From positions 1-64,000 of the forward strand of contig JAXGMN010000063.1 in the NCBI GenBank assembly GCA_040768665.1: DNA of 64,000 nucleotides. Reading direction: 5' to 3'. Within the stretch, counting starts at the first letter, position 1, and every line of letters begins with the position of its first letter. The translations under genes were made by a program, and so were the position numbers. The DNA is from JABWBD01 sp040768665. Its GTDB lineage: Bacteria > Planctomycetota > Planctomycetia > Pirellulales > Thermoguttaceae. Below, one piece after another: positions 49,672 through 57,442 of this stretch. The notes beneath the pieces were generated by a model. It did not search any database. It saw nothing but the letters and a program-made list of their open reading frames with translations, and was not told where the DNA came from.

Positions 49672-51558
49672 CTAACGGGATTTTGGCTGGTTCTGTTCCG
49701 CCCGTTTTTGAAATACCTCCAGCCAGTTTCGCATCAAGGCTGCCCGGATCGTTTTCATTTGCCGGTATTCCTCCGGTGTGGTTCCCCAATAAAACCCGAT
49801 CCAGCCGTTGGCAACGTTCCTCGACCCATCCAAGAACTGCTCGAACTCCTGAATGGAGCACTTGTGTACGAACGTCTCCTCGATGACCACGGGCTTCCCA
49901 ACGGCGAACCCCGACAGCTTTTCCAGGGCTTCCTCGACCTTCCCTTTCTCCGGGTAGAGGTGGACGGAGATGAAATCGAGTTCGGGCGCAATTTCCTTGG
50001 GCACGAACCCCGATGTCATGCCGGGACGATCCAGACTCCAATGGACGAGCCCAACCGTGACCAGATGACGCTGATCGTGTCTGCGAATGGACCCGACCAA
50101 CTTCTTGCACCACTGCCGGGCGATCTCGGGTCGGGGACGTTTCTTCGGGTCCAGCGTGATGAACTGGACGAAATACCCGGATTCGCCTCCCGCCAGAGGC
50201 GGCCCTAGCCAGTCGCCGGGGTTCCTGGTACGCCCGGCGACGACCGGCTCGTTCATCAGGTCGTAACAGAAGATGGCCGGGCTCTTGGCACATCGCCCGG
50301 CTACCGCCTCCCAGAACCGAGCCTGGACGTCCCACCGATCTTGCTCCGAGAGATTGTCATACCACTGAGGAACGTCCTTTTTGCGGTAGCAGGCGAGGCC
50401 GGTGATGTCGAGGTAGATGCCGGTTTTCTCGGCCAAGGCGACCAGCCGTCCCAGCCGCTGCAGGTTCGCTGCATTCACCGTCTCCGGGCCGGTCATGAAA
50501 TTGGCGGTCTGGAGGTGAATCCGTACCACGTTCGCCCCCAGTTGCTTCATTTCCTGGAAGTCTTCTTCGACCTTGAGCCACTCTTTTTCCCAGTAGTCCT
50601 CCAGCAAACGGCCCGTTTCGTCGTGGTCGTAGTTGAATCCCCACGGCACGAACGGCTTGCCAGAATCGGAGAGGACAAAGCCACGCTTGTCATCGGCGAC
50701 CCGCACCCACGGCATTTCGCCTTTCTGGATCGGCCTTTCGCCGACCGGGTTGGTGTCGGTCTTGGCGATCCCGATTTGCACGACACGACCGACACCCATT
50801 TCAACAAACCCGTCGCCGAAGGCCTCCTTGAACAGGACAATCGCCTTCTCGCCGGTGCAATGTGTCGGTCCTATCTTCTGGATTCCGAGCGATTTCAACT
50901 CCACAATCACCTTGCCGATCTGTGCTTCCGACATCTCAAGCAGGTGCATCCCGCCGCAGATCATGTAGATGTCACGGCGCAACTGTTCCTTCGCTCGCTT
51001 GGCGATCTCGATCACACCAGGGTGCGAGCATCCCGTTATGAGGACGATCCCTCTGCTGGTATCCACCGCCAAAGCCTGCTCGATGATCTTGTCGCCGATT
51101 GGGCCGATCACGAAGACCCCTGGGCAAATCTCGACCGGCTGCGTCACCGTGACGGCCTTTGCGCCGAGCTTTTCCACCTGCTGGACCATCGTTTCGGGAC
51201 AAGAGGGCGGCAGATAGACGGTCATCTTGCCGTTCTGCCCGACCACTGAGACCAGCCCACCTGTGTGGTCGCCGTGGTTGTGCGAGACGACGGCAACTTC
51301 GGCGTTATCGGGAGTGACGTTCATCTTCGCCATGTTCTGGAGGAGTATGTCTCCCTTGGCCCCCGTGTCGAACAGGATCGACTTCTCGGTGCCGGTGATA
51401 AGGCAACTGAAGCCCCAGTCGGCCGTGAGTCCTTTCTCAGCCGTGTAGTTGTCGTAGAGCACCTTGACGGTGATGGACGATCCCTGTTCGGCCAGAAGTC
51501 GCCCACATCCGACCATCGTGAGTACAATCGCAGCAAACCGACAAAACCACTTGCTCAT
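49672..51558 (-). CDS. Fusion of a secreted MBL-fold hydrolase and a GH5-like glycoside hydrolase
   Basis: 628 residues, GAGG upstream. Signal peptide FCRFAAIVLTMVGCGRLLA. Residues about 30-280 are an MBL fold of the dihydropteroate/RFA-P-synthase-like type: SCLITGTEKSILFDTGAKGD, VVSHNHGDHTGGLVSVVGQN (HxHxDH), VLITGCSHPGVIEIAKRA, IGPTHCTGEKAIVLF. From about 300 a GH5-like barrel: FVPWGFNYDHDETGRLLEDY, QLGANVVRIHLQTANF, IFCYDLMNEPVVAGR (acid/base Glu in NEP), ISVHLYPEKGKVEEAL, KPVVIEETFVHKCS (nucleophile Glu). Both active sites look intact. The join is one continuous frame with no stop. Confidence 0.82.
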   Translation of the reverse strand: MSKWFCRFAAIVLTMVGCGRLLAEQGSSITVKVLYDNYTAEKGLTADWGFSCLITGTEKSILFDTGAKGDILLQNMAKMNVTPDNAEVAVVSHNHGDHTGGLVSVVGQNGKMTVYLPPSCPETMVQQVEKLGAKAVTVTQPVEICPGVFVIGPIGDKIIEQALAVDTSRGIVLITGCSHPGVIEIAKRAKEQLRRDIYMICGGMHLLEMSEAQIGKVIVELKSLGIQKIGPTHCTGEKAIVLFKEAFGDGFVEMGVGRVVQIGIAKTDTNPVGERPIQKGEMPWVRVADDKRGFVLSDSGKPFVPWGFNYDHDETGRLLEDYWEKEWLKVEEDFQEMKQLGANVVRIHLQTANFMTGPETVNAANLQRLGRLVALAEKTGIYLDITGLACYRKKDVPQWYDNLSEQDRWDVQARFWEAVAGRCAKSPAIFCYDLMNEPVVAGRTRNPGDWLGPPLAGGESGYFVQFITLDPKKRPRPEIARQWCKKLVGSIRRHDQRHLVTVGLVHWSLDRPGMTSGFVPKEIAPELDFISVHLYPEKGKVEEALEKLSGFAVGKPVVIEETFVHKCSIQEFEQFLDGSRNVANGWIGFYWGTTPEEYRQMKTIRAALMRNWLEVFQKRAEQNQPKSR

Positions 51559-51631
51559 TGCCGTGACCTCATTCCCGAAAGTGACGATTTCATTTCACGT
51601 CTCTCCTCGATCCCACAAGTCCTCTTCAGCC

Positions 51632-51913
51632 TCAAGCATTCCCTGGGTGCCGGCGATGAGTTCCAGCCGATCCAGCCGGATCGTGAGGCGAGGCACGACC
51701 TTCTCCATGAAGACCAAGGTGACCAACGATCTGGTTTTCCTCGACTGCCTTCAGGAAACGCCGATCTCCAAACCGGGCGAGCAGGTCCGCCAGGGTTTCC
51801 AGCAGTGGTGGAAGGGCATTGTCATCGTACCTTGTGGCTTCCGTCTGGTAGGCAAGATACTGGAGGGCAAGGATGTGCGCGGTGTCGTCGGTCGTGGCAG
51901 GGCTGACGTTCAT
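51632..51913 (-). pseudogene. GNAT-type acetyltransferase N-terminus, frame-disrupted
   Basis: The first 60 or so residues from ATG 51913 (ATTDDTAHILALQYLAYQTE, FLKAVEENQIVG) read like a GNAT N-terminus, then the frame turns to low-quality sequence and ends without the acetyl-CoA loop. In another minus-strand frame of 51590-51720 there is protein-like text (VVPRLTIRLDRLELIAGTQG), as expected after a frameshift or a deletion joining two genes. The ATG overlaps the stop of the upstream SRPBCC gene (ATGA). Confidence 0.5.
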
Positions 51914-52398
51914 ACGCCACCCCTGAGCATTTCGCCGGTGGTCAGGTAGTGGTTGAGCAGTCGCTCCAGGATGCAAATCTTCTGCTGGTATGCTTCGTCG
52001 GTCAATCCCGCCAACAGTCGGTTGCCCTCCTCGGTCAATCCGGTGATGACCTGCTTCCACTGGGCCGTGGTTGTGCCGTCACCGTCGTCGGTCAGGGTGA
52101 TGCCGTAGCGGATCACTCGTCGCCCATTGAACCGCACAAACTGGATTTCCTCGTGCGGTCGGTAGACGCTGACGACCCACACGTCTTCCCCTTCGCTCGG
52201 AAAGTCGGTGACGAAGATGCAGTCCAGTTCCGCAAAGCCGGAATCGGAGTGGACCATGCGACACGTCCACGGCTCAATCCAATCGTATTCCCGTTTGGGA
52301 CATAGAAGCGGAAACACCTTGTCAGGCGGGGCCAGCAAGTGCTGCGTGGCAGTCTTGACTGCCCGCCGGGCTGAGAATCCTAAGTCCTGTTCGGCCAT
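51910..52398 (-). CDS. SRPBCC/START-like protein
   Basis: 162 residues from ATG 52398 (AGGAAAGGA upstream). TATQHLLAPPDKVFPLLCPK, REYDWIEPWTCRMVHSDSGF, EIQFVRFNGRRVIRYGITLT and TAQWKQVITGLTEEGNRLLA match the helix-grip pattern of polyketide-cyclase/SRPBCC proteins. Ligand unknown. It forms a compact minus-strand group with the nucleotidyltransferase upstream and the GNAT remnant downstream. Confidence 0.7.
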   Translation of the reverse strand: MAEQDLGFSARRAVKTATQHLLAPPDKVFPLLCPKREYDWIEPWTCRMVHSDSGFAELDCIFVTDFPSEGEDVWVVSVYRPHEEIQFVRFNGRRVIRYGITLTDDGDGTTTAQWKQVITGLTEEGNRLLAGLTDEAYQQKICILERLLNHYLTTGEMLRGGV

Positions 52399-52456
52399 TC
52401 TGGTTGTCCTTTCCTCTTTCCCCGTTGCGCCGAGTGGCACTTCCCATCCAAGCGGC

Positions 52457-53050
52457 CTACCTACTCTTCCCCGGCTTCCAGTCGGTCAACACGCCCACCT
52501 GATTCGATTGGAGCCATCGCTGCATCTCACTTACGGTTCGCACGTCGTCATCAAGGACCGCCCGATACAGATCGACCGAGAGGAATGTGGGCAAGCGGCC
52601 GTCTGCCCTGGCTTCCTTCAGGGTCAAGATCGCCTGACGAGTCTCGTCGGTGAGCGACTCCTTCATGGGCCGCACGAAATCCTCGCCCCGTGGCAGATCG
52701 TAGTCTTCCGGGGCCGACCACATGTCGATTTTCCACTCCGTGCCGTTATCGGTGCGGTAACGAAGCTGCCAGTACAGTGCCTTATCGGGCGAGGACAGGG
52801 CGTTGAGGAATTGGGCGGCCATGACCCGAGGATTGAGGGCACACTCACCAAGAACCTGAAATCCATGCTCAATCCGCAACTCAGGGCAGTAGACCTCCAT
52901 GTCGATGTCAGGGGCTACGGCCAAGCCGAACGACACCGCCCCGACCAGCACCGGCCGCCCAAACCGCCGCCATTTCTCCAGTAGGCCAAGATCATCCAAG
53001 ATCGCCTGGGACTGCTGCCGTGTTCGGGCCGCTCGCTCCAGAATATCCAT
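52457..53050 (-). CDS. Minimal nucleotidyltransferase-fold protein
   Basis: 197 residues; CGGAG upstream. RPVLVGAVSFGLAVAPDIDM holds the Gx(S)FG...DxD core of Pol-beta-type nucleotidyltransferases, and TEWKIDMWSAPEDYDL could supply the third Asp. The rest is helical (RPMKESLTDETRQAILTLKE). It could be an aminoglycoside or tRNA-like transferase or an orphan of a toxin system; there is no partner with HEPN features beside it. Confidence 0.65.
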   Translation of the reverse strand: MDILERAARTRQQSQAILDDLGLLEKWRRFGRPVLVGAVSFGLAVAPDIDMEVYCPELRIEHGFQVLGECALNPRVMAAQFLNALSSPDKALYWQLRYRTDNGTEWKIDMWSAPEDYDLPRGEDFVRPMKESLTDETRQAILTLKEARADGRLPTFLSVDLYRAVLDDDVRTVSEMQRWLQSNQVGVLTDWKPGKSR

Positions 53051-53104
53051 GCTTTTCTCCGTTAGATCAAGGTCGGCCTCCAGCCGCTTGCAGTTGAGGG
53101 GCGA

Positions 53105-53995
53105 TCAGGTTAATTGCCGCTGCATCCACACGATGTCGAAATCCTGGTCGTTCTTCCGACCCGCTCGCTCAAATCGTCCGCACTCCCGAAAACCGTTTTT
53201 TCGGTGGAAGGCGATGCTCTCCTCGTTCCTGGATGAGATGCTGGCCACCAGGGAGTCGATGCCCATCGGGCTGGCGTCCTCGATCAGCCGGTTCAGCAGG
53301 ACCGTGCCAATTCCCCGCTTCGTGAATTCAGGCGAGACGAAGTAGGTCACTTCGGCGGTGCGCCGGAGCGTGTTGGCCGGGTGAAATGACCGCAGGAAGC
53401 CGAAGCCGACCACACGACCGGAATCGACCGTGGCGACGAAGGCCGGGTAGCCCTGCGTCATGTGCTGAAATCGGTTGAAGAACTCATACGGCACCGGCTG
53501 GTCCGGGTAGGCGGCGAAGCCCTGCGTGACAAAATGGTTGAAGATGTCAATGACCGCCCGGCCATGGCACTCAGCCATCGGCTTAAGGGCGACCTCGGTT
53601 CTCTGCTTCGGCAGGGTGGTATCCCTCACCGCATCCGACTCCCGATGCACGTTCTCGGGGGAGAAGGCTGGGAGGCACACGGCGATATACTCAGCACCTT
53701 CAGACGACGGGCTGCTGTATTGCACCCATTCCCCGGCCTGGACGATGATCGCTTGCCCGGCCGCAACGTCGAACTCTTGATCTTGCAGCTTGATGCGCAG
53801 GCTTCCTCGGAAAACCACGGTGTACTCGTCGAACTCAGGCTTCTGCCCCGGCTCCGACCAGCCCGATGGACTCTTCATGCGAGCAATGCTTACCGCCGTG
53901 GTCGCCGAGTTCACACGGCCGATGAACTCCTCGATCAGCTTGGGCGGGTGGCCTGCTGCCTCGATGGTCGTAGGTTTTCGGATATGGGTTGCCAT
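53105..53995 (-). CDS. Cupin - GNAT acetyltransferase fusion
   Basis: 296 residues from ATG 53995 (AGGA upstream; ATG 54022 possible). Residues about 15-110 form a cupin barrel: EFIGRVNSATTAVSIARMKS, PEFDEYTVVFRGSLRIKLQD, GQAIIVQAGEWVQYSSP. Residues about 130-296 form a GNAT domain with KRGIGTVLLNRLIEDA (acetyl-CoA loop, R-G-x-G-x replaced by KRGIGT), ASISSRNEESIAFHRKNGFR and the closing MQRQL. The cupin probably senses or binds the ligand that the GNAT part acetylates; this is inference. Confidence 0.78.
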   Translation of the reverse strand: MATHIRKPTTIEAAGHPPKLIEEFIGRVNSATTAVSIARMKSPSGWSEPGQKPEFDEYTVVFRGSLRIKLQDQEFDVAAGQAIIVQAGEWVQYSSPSSEGAEYIAVCLPAFSPENVHRESDAVRDTTLPKQRTEVALKPMAECHGRAVIDIFNHFVTQGFAAYPDQPVPYEFFNRFQHMTQGYPAFVATVDSGRVVGFGFLRSFHPANTLRRTAEVTYFVSPEFTKRGIGTVLLNRLIEDASPMGIDSLVASISSRNEESIAFHRKNGFRECGRFERAGRKNDQDFDIVWMQRQLT

Positions 53996-54095
53996 GGTCC
54001 ATTCCTGCTTCTTCGCATTCATCCTAAACCACCGAGGTGGTCACGACGCCTGCTGGTTTCTCTTTTTACCACTTGGACTGCACCGATGGCAAGCA

Positions 54096-54539
54096 TCACC
54101 TCAAGCATGTTGGCTGCTCCTCCTTGCTCGACGATCTGACCATCGACCACCTGCGGGAAGGCTGCTTTCTCGCCTCCTCCACCCACTCCATGACCGCCTC
54201 ATCGAACCTGGGCAAGTCGTCGCCTAAGACCACTTCGATCTCAAGGTGCCGAAGGTGGGGCAACAATTCCTGCCATTGCGGGCGGTCCCGAAGATAGATC
54301 CGGCGGGGGCGTTGACGAGCTTCGTAGTTCGGCGGCCTTCGCATGGCCTGGTACGGCAGCCCAGCGAGGTTGTTGACCGTGGGCGGTGATAAGCTCACGT
54401 CCTCCAATGCCAGAAGCCGGTAGTCGATCTGTCCCTGAACGTAGCCGAACTGGAAGTCCCCGGAATCCTTGGCATCGAAAACTTGCCAAAGCGGTTCCTG
54501 AGCTTCTTGCTGACCTGACCCATGAAATCGCTTTCTCAT
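54096..54539 (-). CDS. Uncharacterised protein, shorter paralogue of 48685-49620
   Basis: 147 residues from ATG 54539, which overlaps the stop of the upstream gene (ATGA), so translation is probably coupled. LEDVSLSPPTVNNLAGLPYQ, IYLRDRPQWQELLPHLRHLE and IEVVLGDDLPRFDEAVMEWV align closely with the 311-residue protein, also at DNA level. It stops after the shared domain, lacking the C-terminal 160 residues, so it is either a short form or a truncation. Confidence 0.55.
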   Translation of the reverse strand: MRKRFHGSGQQEAQEPLWQVFDAKDSGDFQFGYVQGQIDYRLLALEDVSLSPPTVNNLAGLPYQAMRRPPNYEARQRPRRIYLRDRPQWQELLPHLRHLEIEVVLGDDLPRFDEAVMEWVEEARKQPSRRWSMVRSSSKEEQPTCLR

Positions 54540-54856
54540 GTCCTGTTCGGTTTCAGTCTGCACATCCAGGAACCCGCCCGGCCGGAATCCCTCTCGTGCC
54601 AATCGCAGAATAGAATAGCCGACCCGTCCACCGCCGTGTAGCAGGTGATCTCCACGACCCAATCCTCTTCGGGGCGGAACATGCCGTAATTGCCCTGATA
54701 GGTAAGGCCGCCATCGTAGGAATGGGCCTGAAGGTGATAGCGCACGCCGTTCTCTATCCAGTCCAAGGCAATGCGGTCGGCGGTAACAATCGCTTCCTGC
54801 ACGCCATGGCTTTGGTCCCAGTGCAGATTGTCGTACTTTTCGCCCGTGAGTCTCAT
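54536..54856 (-). CDS. Small uncharacterised protein
   Basis: 106 residues from ATG 54856; the frame is open to 54961 but the upstream part overlaps the 39-residue ORF. MRLTGEKYDNLHWDQSHGVQ, EAIVTADRIALDWIENGVRY, HLQAHSYDGGLTYQGNYGMF and DGSAILFCDWHERDSGRAGS suggest a single beta-rich domain. Family not recognised. Middle gene of a three-gene minus-strand group. Confidence 0.6.
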   Translation of the reverse strand: MRLTGEKYDNLHWDQSHGVQEAIVTADRIALDWIENGVRYHLQAHSYDGGLTYQGNYGMFRPEEDWVVEITCYTAVDGSAILFCDWHERDSGRAGSWMCRLKPNRT

Positions 54857-54872
54857 GGGAAAACTGCTTGCC

Positions 54873-54992
54873 TCATTCACTCTCGTTCCCACGCATGGCG
54901 TCGTAGCATTGCTCGTCGCCGGGCATGATCTCGATGGCGAAGTCCCATTCCTCCTCTCCACGCTTTTCAGGCGGAATGTATCCTTCGGCCAT
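54873..54992 (-). CDS. 39-residue small protein
   Basis: ATG 54992 to TGA 54873. The protein (MAEGYIPPEKRGEEEWDFAI, EIMPGDEQCYDAMRGNESE) is acidic and has normal composition; its stop lies 16 bp before the next start, consistent with an operon. The ribosome-binding site is weak. Too short to assign. Confidence 0.4.
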   Translation of the reverse strand: MAEGYIPPEKRGEEEWDFAIEIMPGDEQCYDAMRGNESE

Positions 54993-55061
54993 ACCCGGAG
55001 ATCATCCTACCATTTCGTTGCGGCTGAAGGCCGGGCCAAGGTTAAACGACCTTGACAAGGG

Positions 55062-56150
55062 CTAATCCCGCAACCCCGCGATGTACCGTTCGGCGTTTTG
55101 ATGGTAGACCTTCCGCAGAACATCGTCCGGAAGATCCAGTCCACACAGTTTCCACCGGGTGTAGACGCCGAAACGACCGATGTAATCCGGATAGTCAAAA
55201 TACTCGTCGCGCGTCTCCAGCAGCCGATAGTAGCACCGGTAAGCCTCCGGTGATACGGGCATGTCGAGGCCAAAGAGAATGCGGTCCTGGTATTTGATGA
55301 AGAAATCTCTGGACGTGTAAGGCTGCCGCCCCAGTTCGTCGATGCGAGCCGAGAAATCAATGATCACGTTCGGATAGGTATCGAGCAGCTCCGCGACCGA
55401 CGCCAGGCTTTCCGGATGGTTGGCCACGTGCGGCAGTAGAAACGTCGTACCCGGGTGATCGCCGATCATCCGGTTGCGCTGCTTGAGCAGTTCGGCTTTG
55501 GAAAAGTGTGAGCCCACGAAGCTCCAGCCCGGGAACTCCTGGAGCGTCAGGTAATGCTCATTGTGCTCGTCGATCGGGTGGAAAAATGCCACGGGATCGG
55601 AGACATGGATCAGCACGGGGACGCCTCGGTCGCCGGCCCGCTGCCAGATCGGGTACAGCCGCTCGTCGTCCACGCGCAGCAGCTCGCCGCTCGAATCGCG
55701 GAAGAACAGGCCGAGTTCCTTGGTGACCTTCAGGCCGCTGGCGCCGTTGGCCAAATCCTGTTCGAAGTGTTCGATGCACCGCGGCACCCAGCCATCGTCT
55801 TTCAACAGAAGGGGATCGCCCCACTGGGCGAAATCGGACATTGTGAACGCGGCAAAACGGCCGGGGTAGCGCTTCACATAGCGGTCGAGAAAGATGTCCA
55901 GCTCGCGGCGGGCGATGGTGTACGTATTGTTTTCCAGCGGCATCGTGACGTTGCCGGTCACGTTGAGCCACCGTTTGACTCCGACCGCGTCCATGATCTC
56001 GATCAGCTTTTCGGCCGCCAATTCGCCGAAGAGGTGATTGTGCGCGTCGATCACCGGAAACCGCGGTTTCTCGGGAATGTGCGGCTGCAGGTTGAGCAGA
56101 CACTTGGGCTTGAAGTCTTTCAGCAGGACCTGTTTCACGGGAGGATTCAC
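55062..56150 (-). CDS. Amidohydrolase-2-family metal-dependent hydrolase
   Basis: 362 residues from GTG 56150 (GGGAG 9 bp upstream). TIM-barrel amidohydrolase motifs: HxH in FPVIDAHNHLFGELAAEK, Lys-containing strand GLKVTKELGLFF, His in PVLIHVSDPVAFFHP and FVGSHFSKAELL, LLPHVANHPESL, and Asp in RILFGLDMPVSPEAY. It likely hydrolyses or decarboxylates a sugar-lactone-like compound. Last gene of the high-GC minus-strand sugar operon and first gene on this side of the lower-GC block. Confidence 0.85.
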   Translation of the reverse strand: MNPPVKQVLLKDFKPKCLLNLQPHIPEKPRFPVIDAHNHLFGELAAEKLIEIMDAVGVKRWLNVTGNVTMPLENNTYTIARRELDIFLDRYVKRYPGRFAAFTMSDFAQWGDPLLLKDDGWVPRCIEHFEQDLANGASGLKVTKELGLFFRDSSGELLRVDDERLYPIWQRAGDRGVPVLIHVSDPVAFFHPIDEHNEHYLTLQEFPGWSFVGSHFSKAELLKQRNRMIGDHPGTTFLLPHVANHPESLASVAELLDTYPNVIIDFSARIDELGRQPYTSRDFFIKYQDRILFGLDMPVSPEAYRCYYRLLETRDEYFDYPDYIGRFGVYTRWKLCGLDLPDDVLRKVYHQNAERYIAGLRD

Positions 56151-56174
56151 GAATAGGCTCCCTTCTTTGCCTGA

Positions 56175-56277
56175 GTGGCCCTAACAAGACGGGGACGGGC
56201 ACCTTGCCAGGACGCGAGTTGTACACGTTCTTCAGGTGTTTGGCTTGGAGCCAGTCCCAGTTTTGTTCGGGCCTCTA
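56175..56277. repeat. GGGACAGGCAC/GAGCCAGTCCC palindromic element, copy 3
   Basis: Left arm GGCCCTAACAAGACGGGGAC (56177-56196), right arm AGCCAGTCCCAGTTTTGTTC plus GGGCCTCT (56249-56276). It fills the gap between the amidohydrolase gene and the DUF4432 gene, and its right end touches the stop codon (TAG, 56275-56277) of the latter. It is the inverted-orientation twin of 23815-23912. Confidence 0.75.
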
Positions 56278-57354
56278 AACCGAAAACGTAGTGATTCGCT
56301 TCTCAAACGCGTCGATTTCCGCGGAGCCGTCGAGCAGGCCGATCTCGACGTCGGATTTCCAGTGCTCTCCGGGAGCCAGGGTGGGAAGCATGCCTCGTGC
56401 GCGCAATTCAGCCCGATTTTCGCAAGGCGCGTTGCAGGGCTCCATCGCGACCACATAATCTCCCTCGGCCAGCATCTTCCACTGATTCAGGTAAGGAAGC
56501 GACTCGGCGCGGAACCGCACGTAGAGCCCCAACCCGCCCGCGAGGTCGGGGTTGACCAGCGCGGCCCAGGCATTGCCGTTCTCATCTCCCGTCATCGTAT
56601 GCAAGAAGTTTTCTTCTGCAAAGTGCTGCGCAGGTGACGAACAGGCATGGAAACGGTCGATGCCTGCGGCGGATCCTGCGTCGCACGGTTCGGTCTTGCG
56701 AGCGCTCAGCAGTACGCGGCTCGACTCATCCAGGAGAGGAAATCCGGCATTTACGTGGTAGAGGATCACAAATGGCGACGGCCTGTATCCGAAGTTCTCC
56801 ACAAGATCGGAGACGACCAGCGACTTGCGGCCGATCGCCGTTCGAATCGTTCGGGTGAGCCGGAGCTTGTCGCCGAACAGCGCCGCCTCCTCCATCCGCC
56901 CGGAGAGTTCCACCACGTATTCGTCGCCCTCCCAGCGGGAATTGTCGCGAAACTGCGCCGCAGGGGTCGTCGCATAGCGGCCGTGGAGGCCAAGCTCTTC
57001 GTCGGCGTCCCTGCCGGGCGGCCCGAGGTAGGTCAGGCCGCAGGTGGTCAGGAGCCCGCCGAAGAAAGTCCGCAGCCAGCCGGTGCCCTGCGCCTCATAG
57101 TAGGCCGGATGAGCTTCGCCGCTGGGAGTGAGATAGACGAGATTCAGTCCGCGGTAGCTGGCCAGGGAAATGTCCATTCCACGGTCGGGCAGCACCGTGA
57201 AGCGAAAACCGCTTCCGGTATCGACATCGACCGCGGCAACGCCCCTGGAGCGGCCATCGCTCAGCGTGTAGTGGCGAGCGCCACCGATCTGAGCAATACT
57301 ACCCACGTGGCATAGCAGTTCGGTTCTCGTAAACTGGCGACCGGCAATGTTCAC
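56275..57354 (-). CDS. DUF4432 / aldose-1-epimerase-like protein
   Basis: 359 residues from GTG 57354. Galactose-mutarotase-like beta-sandwich with family signatures: FTVLPDRGMDISLASYRGLN, WLRTFFGGLLTTCGLTYLGP, LHGRYATTPAAQF, PFVILYHVNAGFPLLDES, YVVAMEPCNAPCENRAELRA. Probably interconverts sugar anomers or binds a sugar in the same pathway as the neighbouring isomerase and kinase. Confidence 0.85.
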   Translation of the reverse strand: MNIAGRQFTRTELLCHVGSIAQIGGARHYTLSDGRSRGVAAVDVDTGSGFRFTVLPDRGMDISLASYRGLNLVYLTPSGEAHPAYYEAQGTGWLRTFFGGLLTTCGLTYLGPPGRDADEELGLHGRYATTPAAQFRDNSRWEGDEYVVELSGRMEEAALFGDKLRLTRTIRTAIGRKSLVVSDLVENFGYRPSPFVILYHVNAGFPLLDESSRVLLSARKTEPCDAGSAAGIDRFHACSSPAQHFAEENFLHTMTGDENGNAWAALVNPDLAGGLGLYVRFRAESLPYLNQWKMLAEGDYVVAMEPCNAPCENRAELRARGMLPTLAPGEHWKSDVEIGLLDGSAEIDAFEKRITTFSV

Positions 57355-57442
57355 TTGCAGGCTCTGTGATAAACCTGATGCTAGGCTCCCACATCGAACG
57401 CCCGATGTTTTCTCCTCAACTTCAGATCGTGTGTCCGACCGG

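Noticed and set aside
52457..53050. Nucleotidyltransferase as half of a MNT/HEPN toxin-antitoxin pair
   Set aside because: No adjacent gene shows the HEPN RxxxxH pattern.
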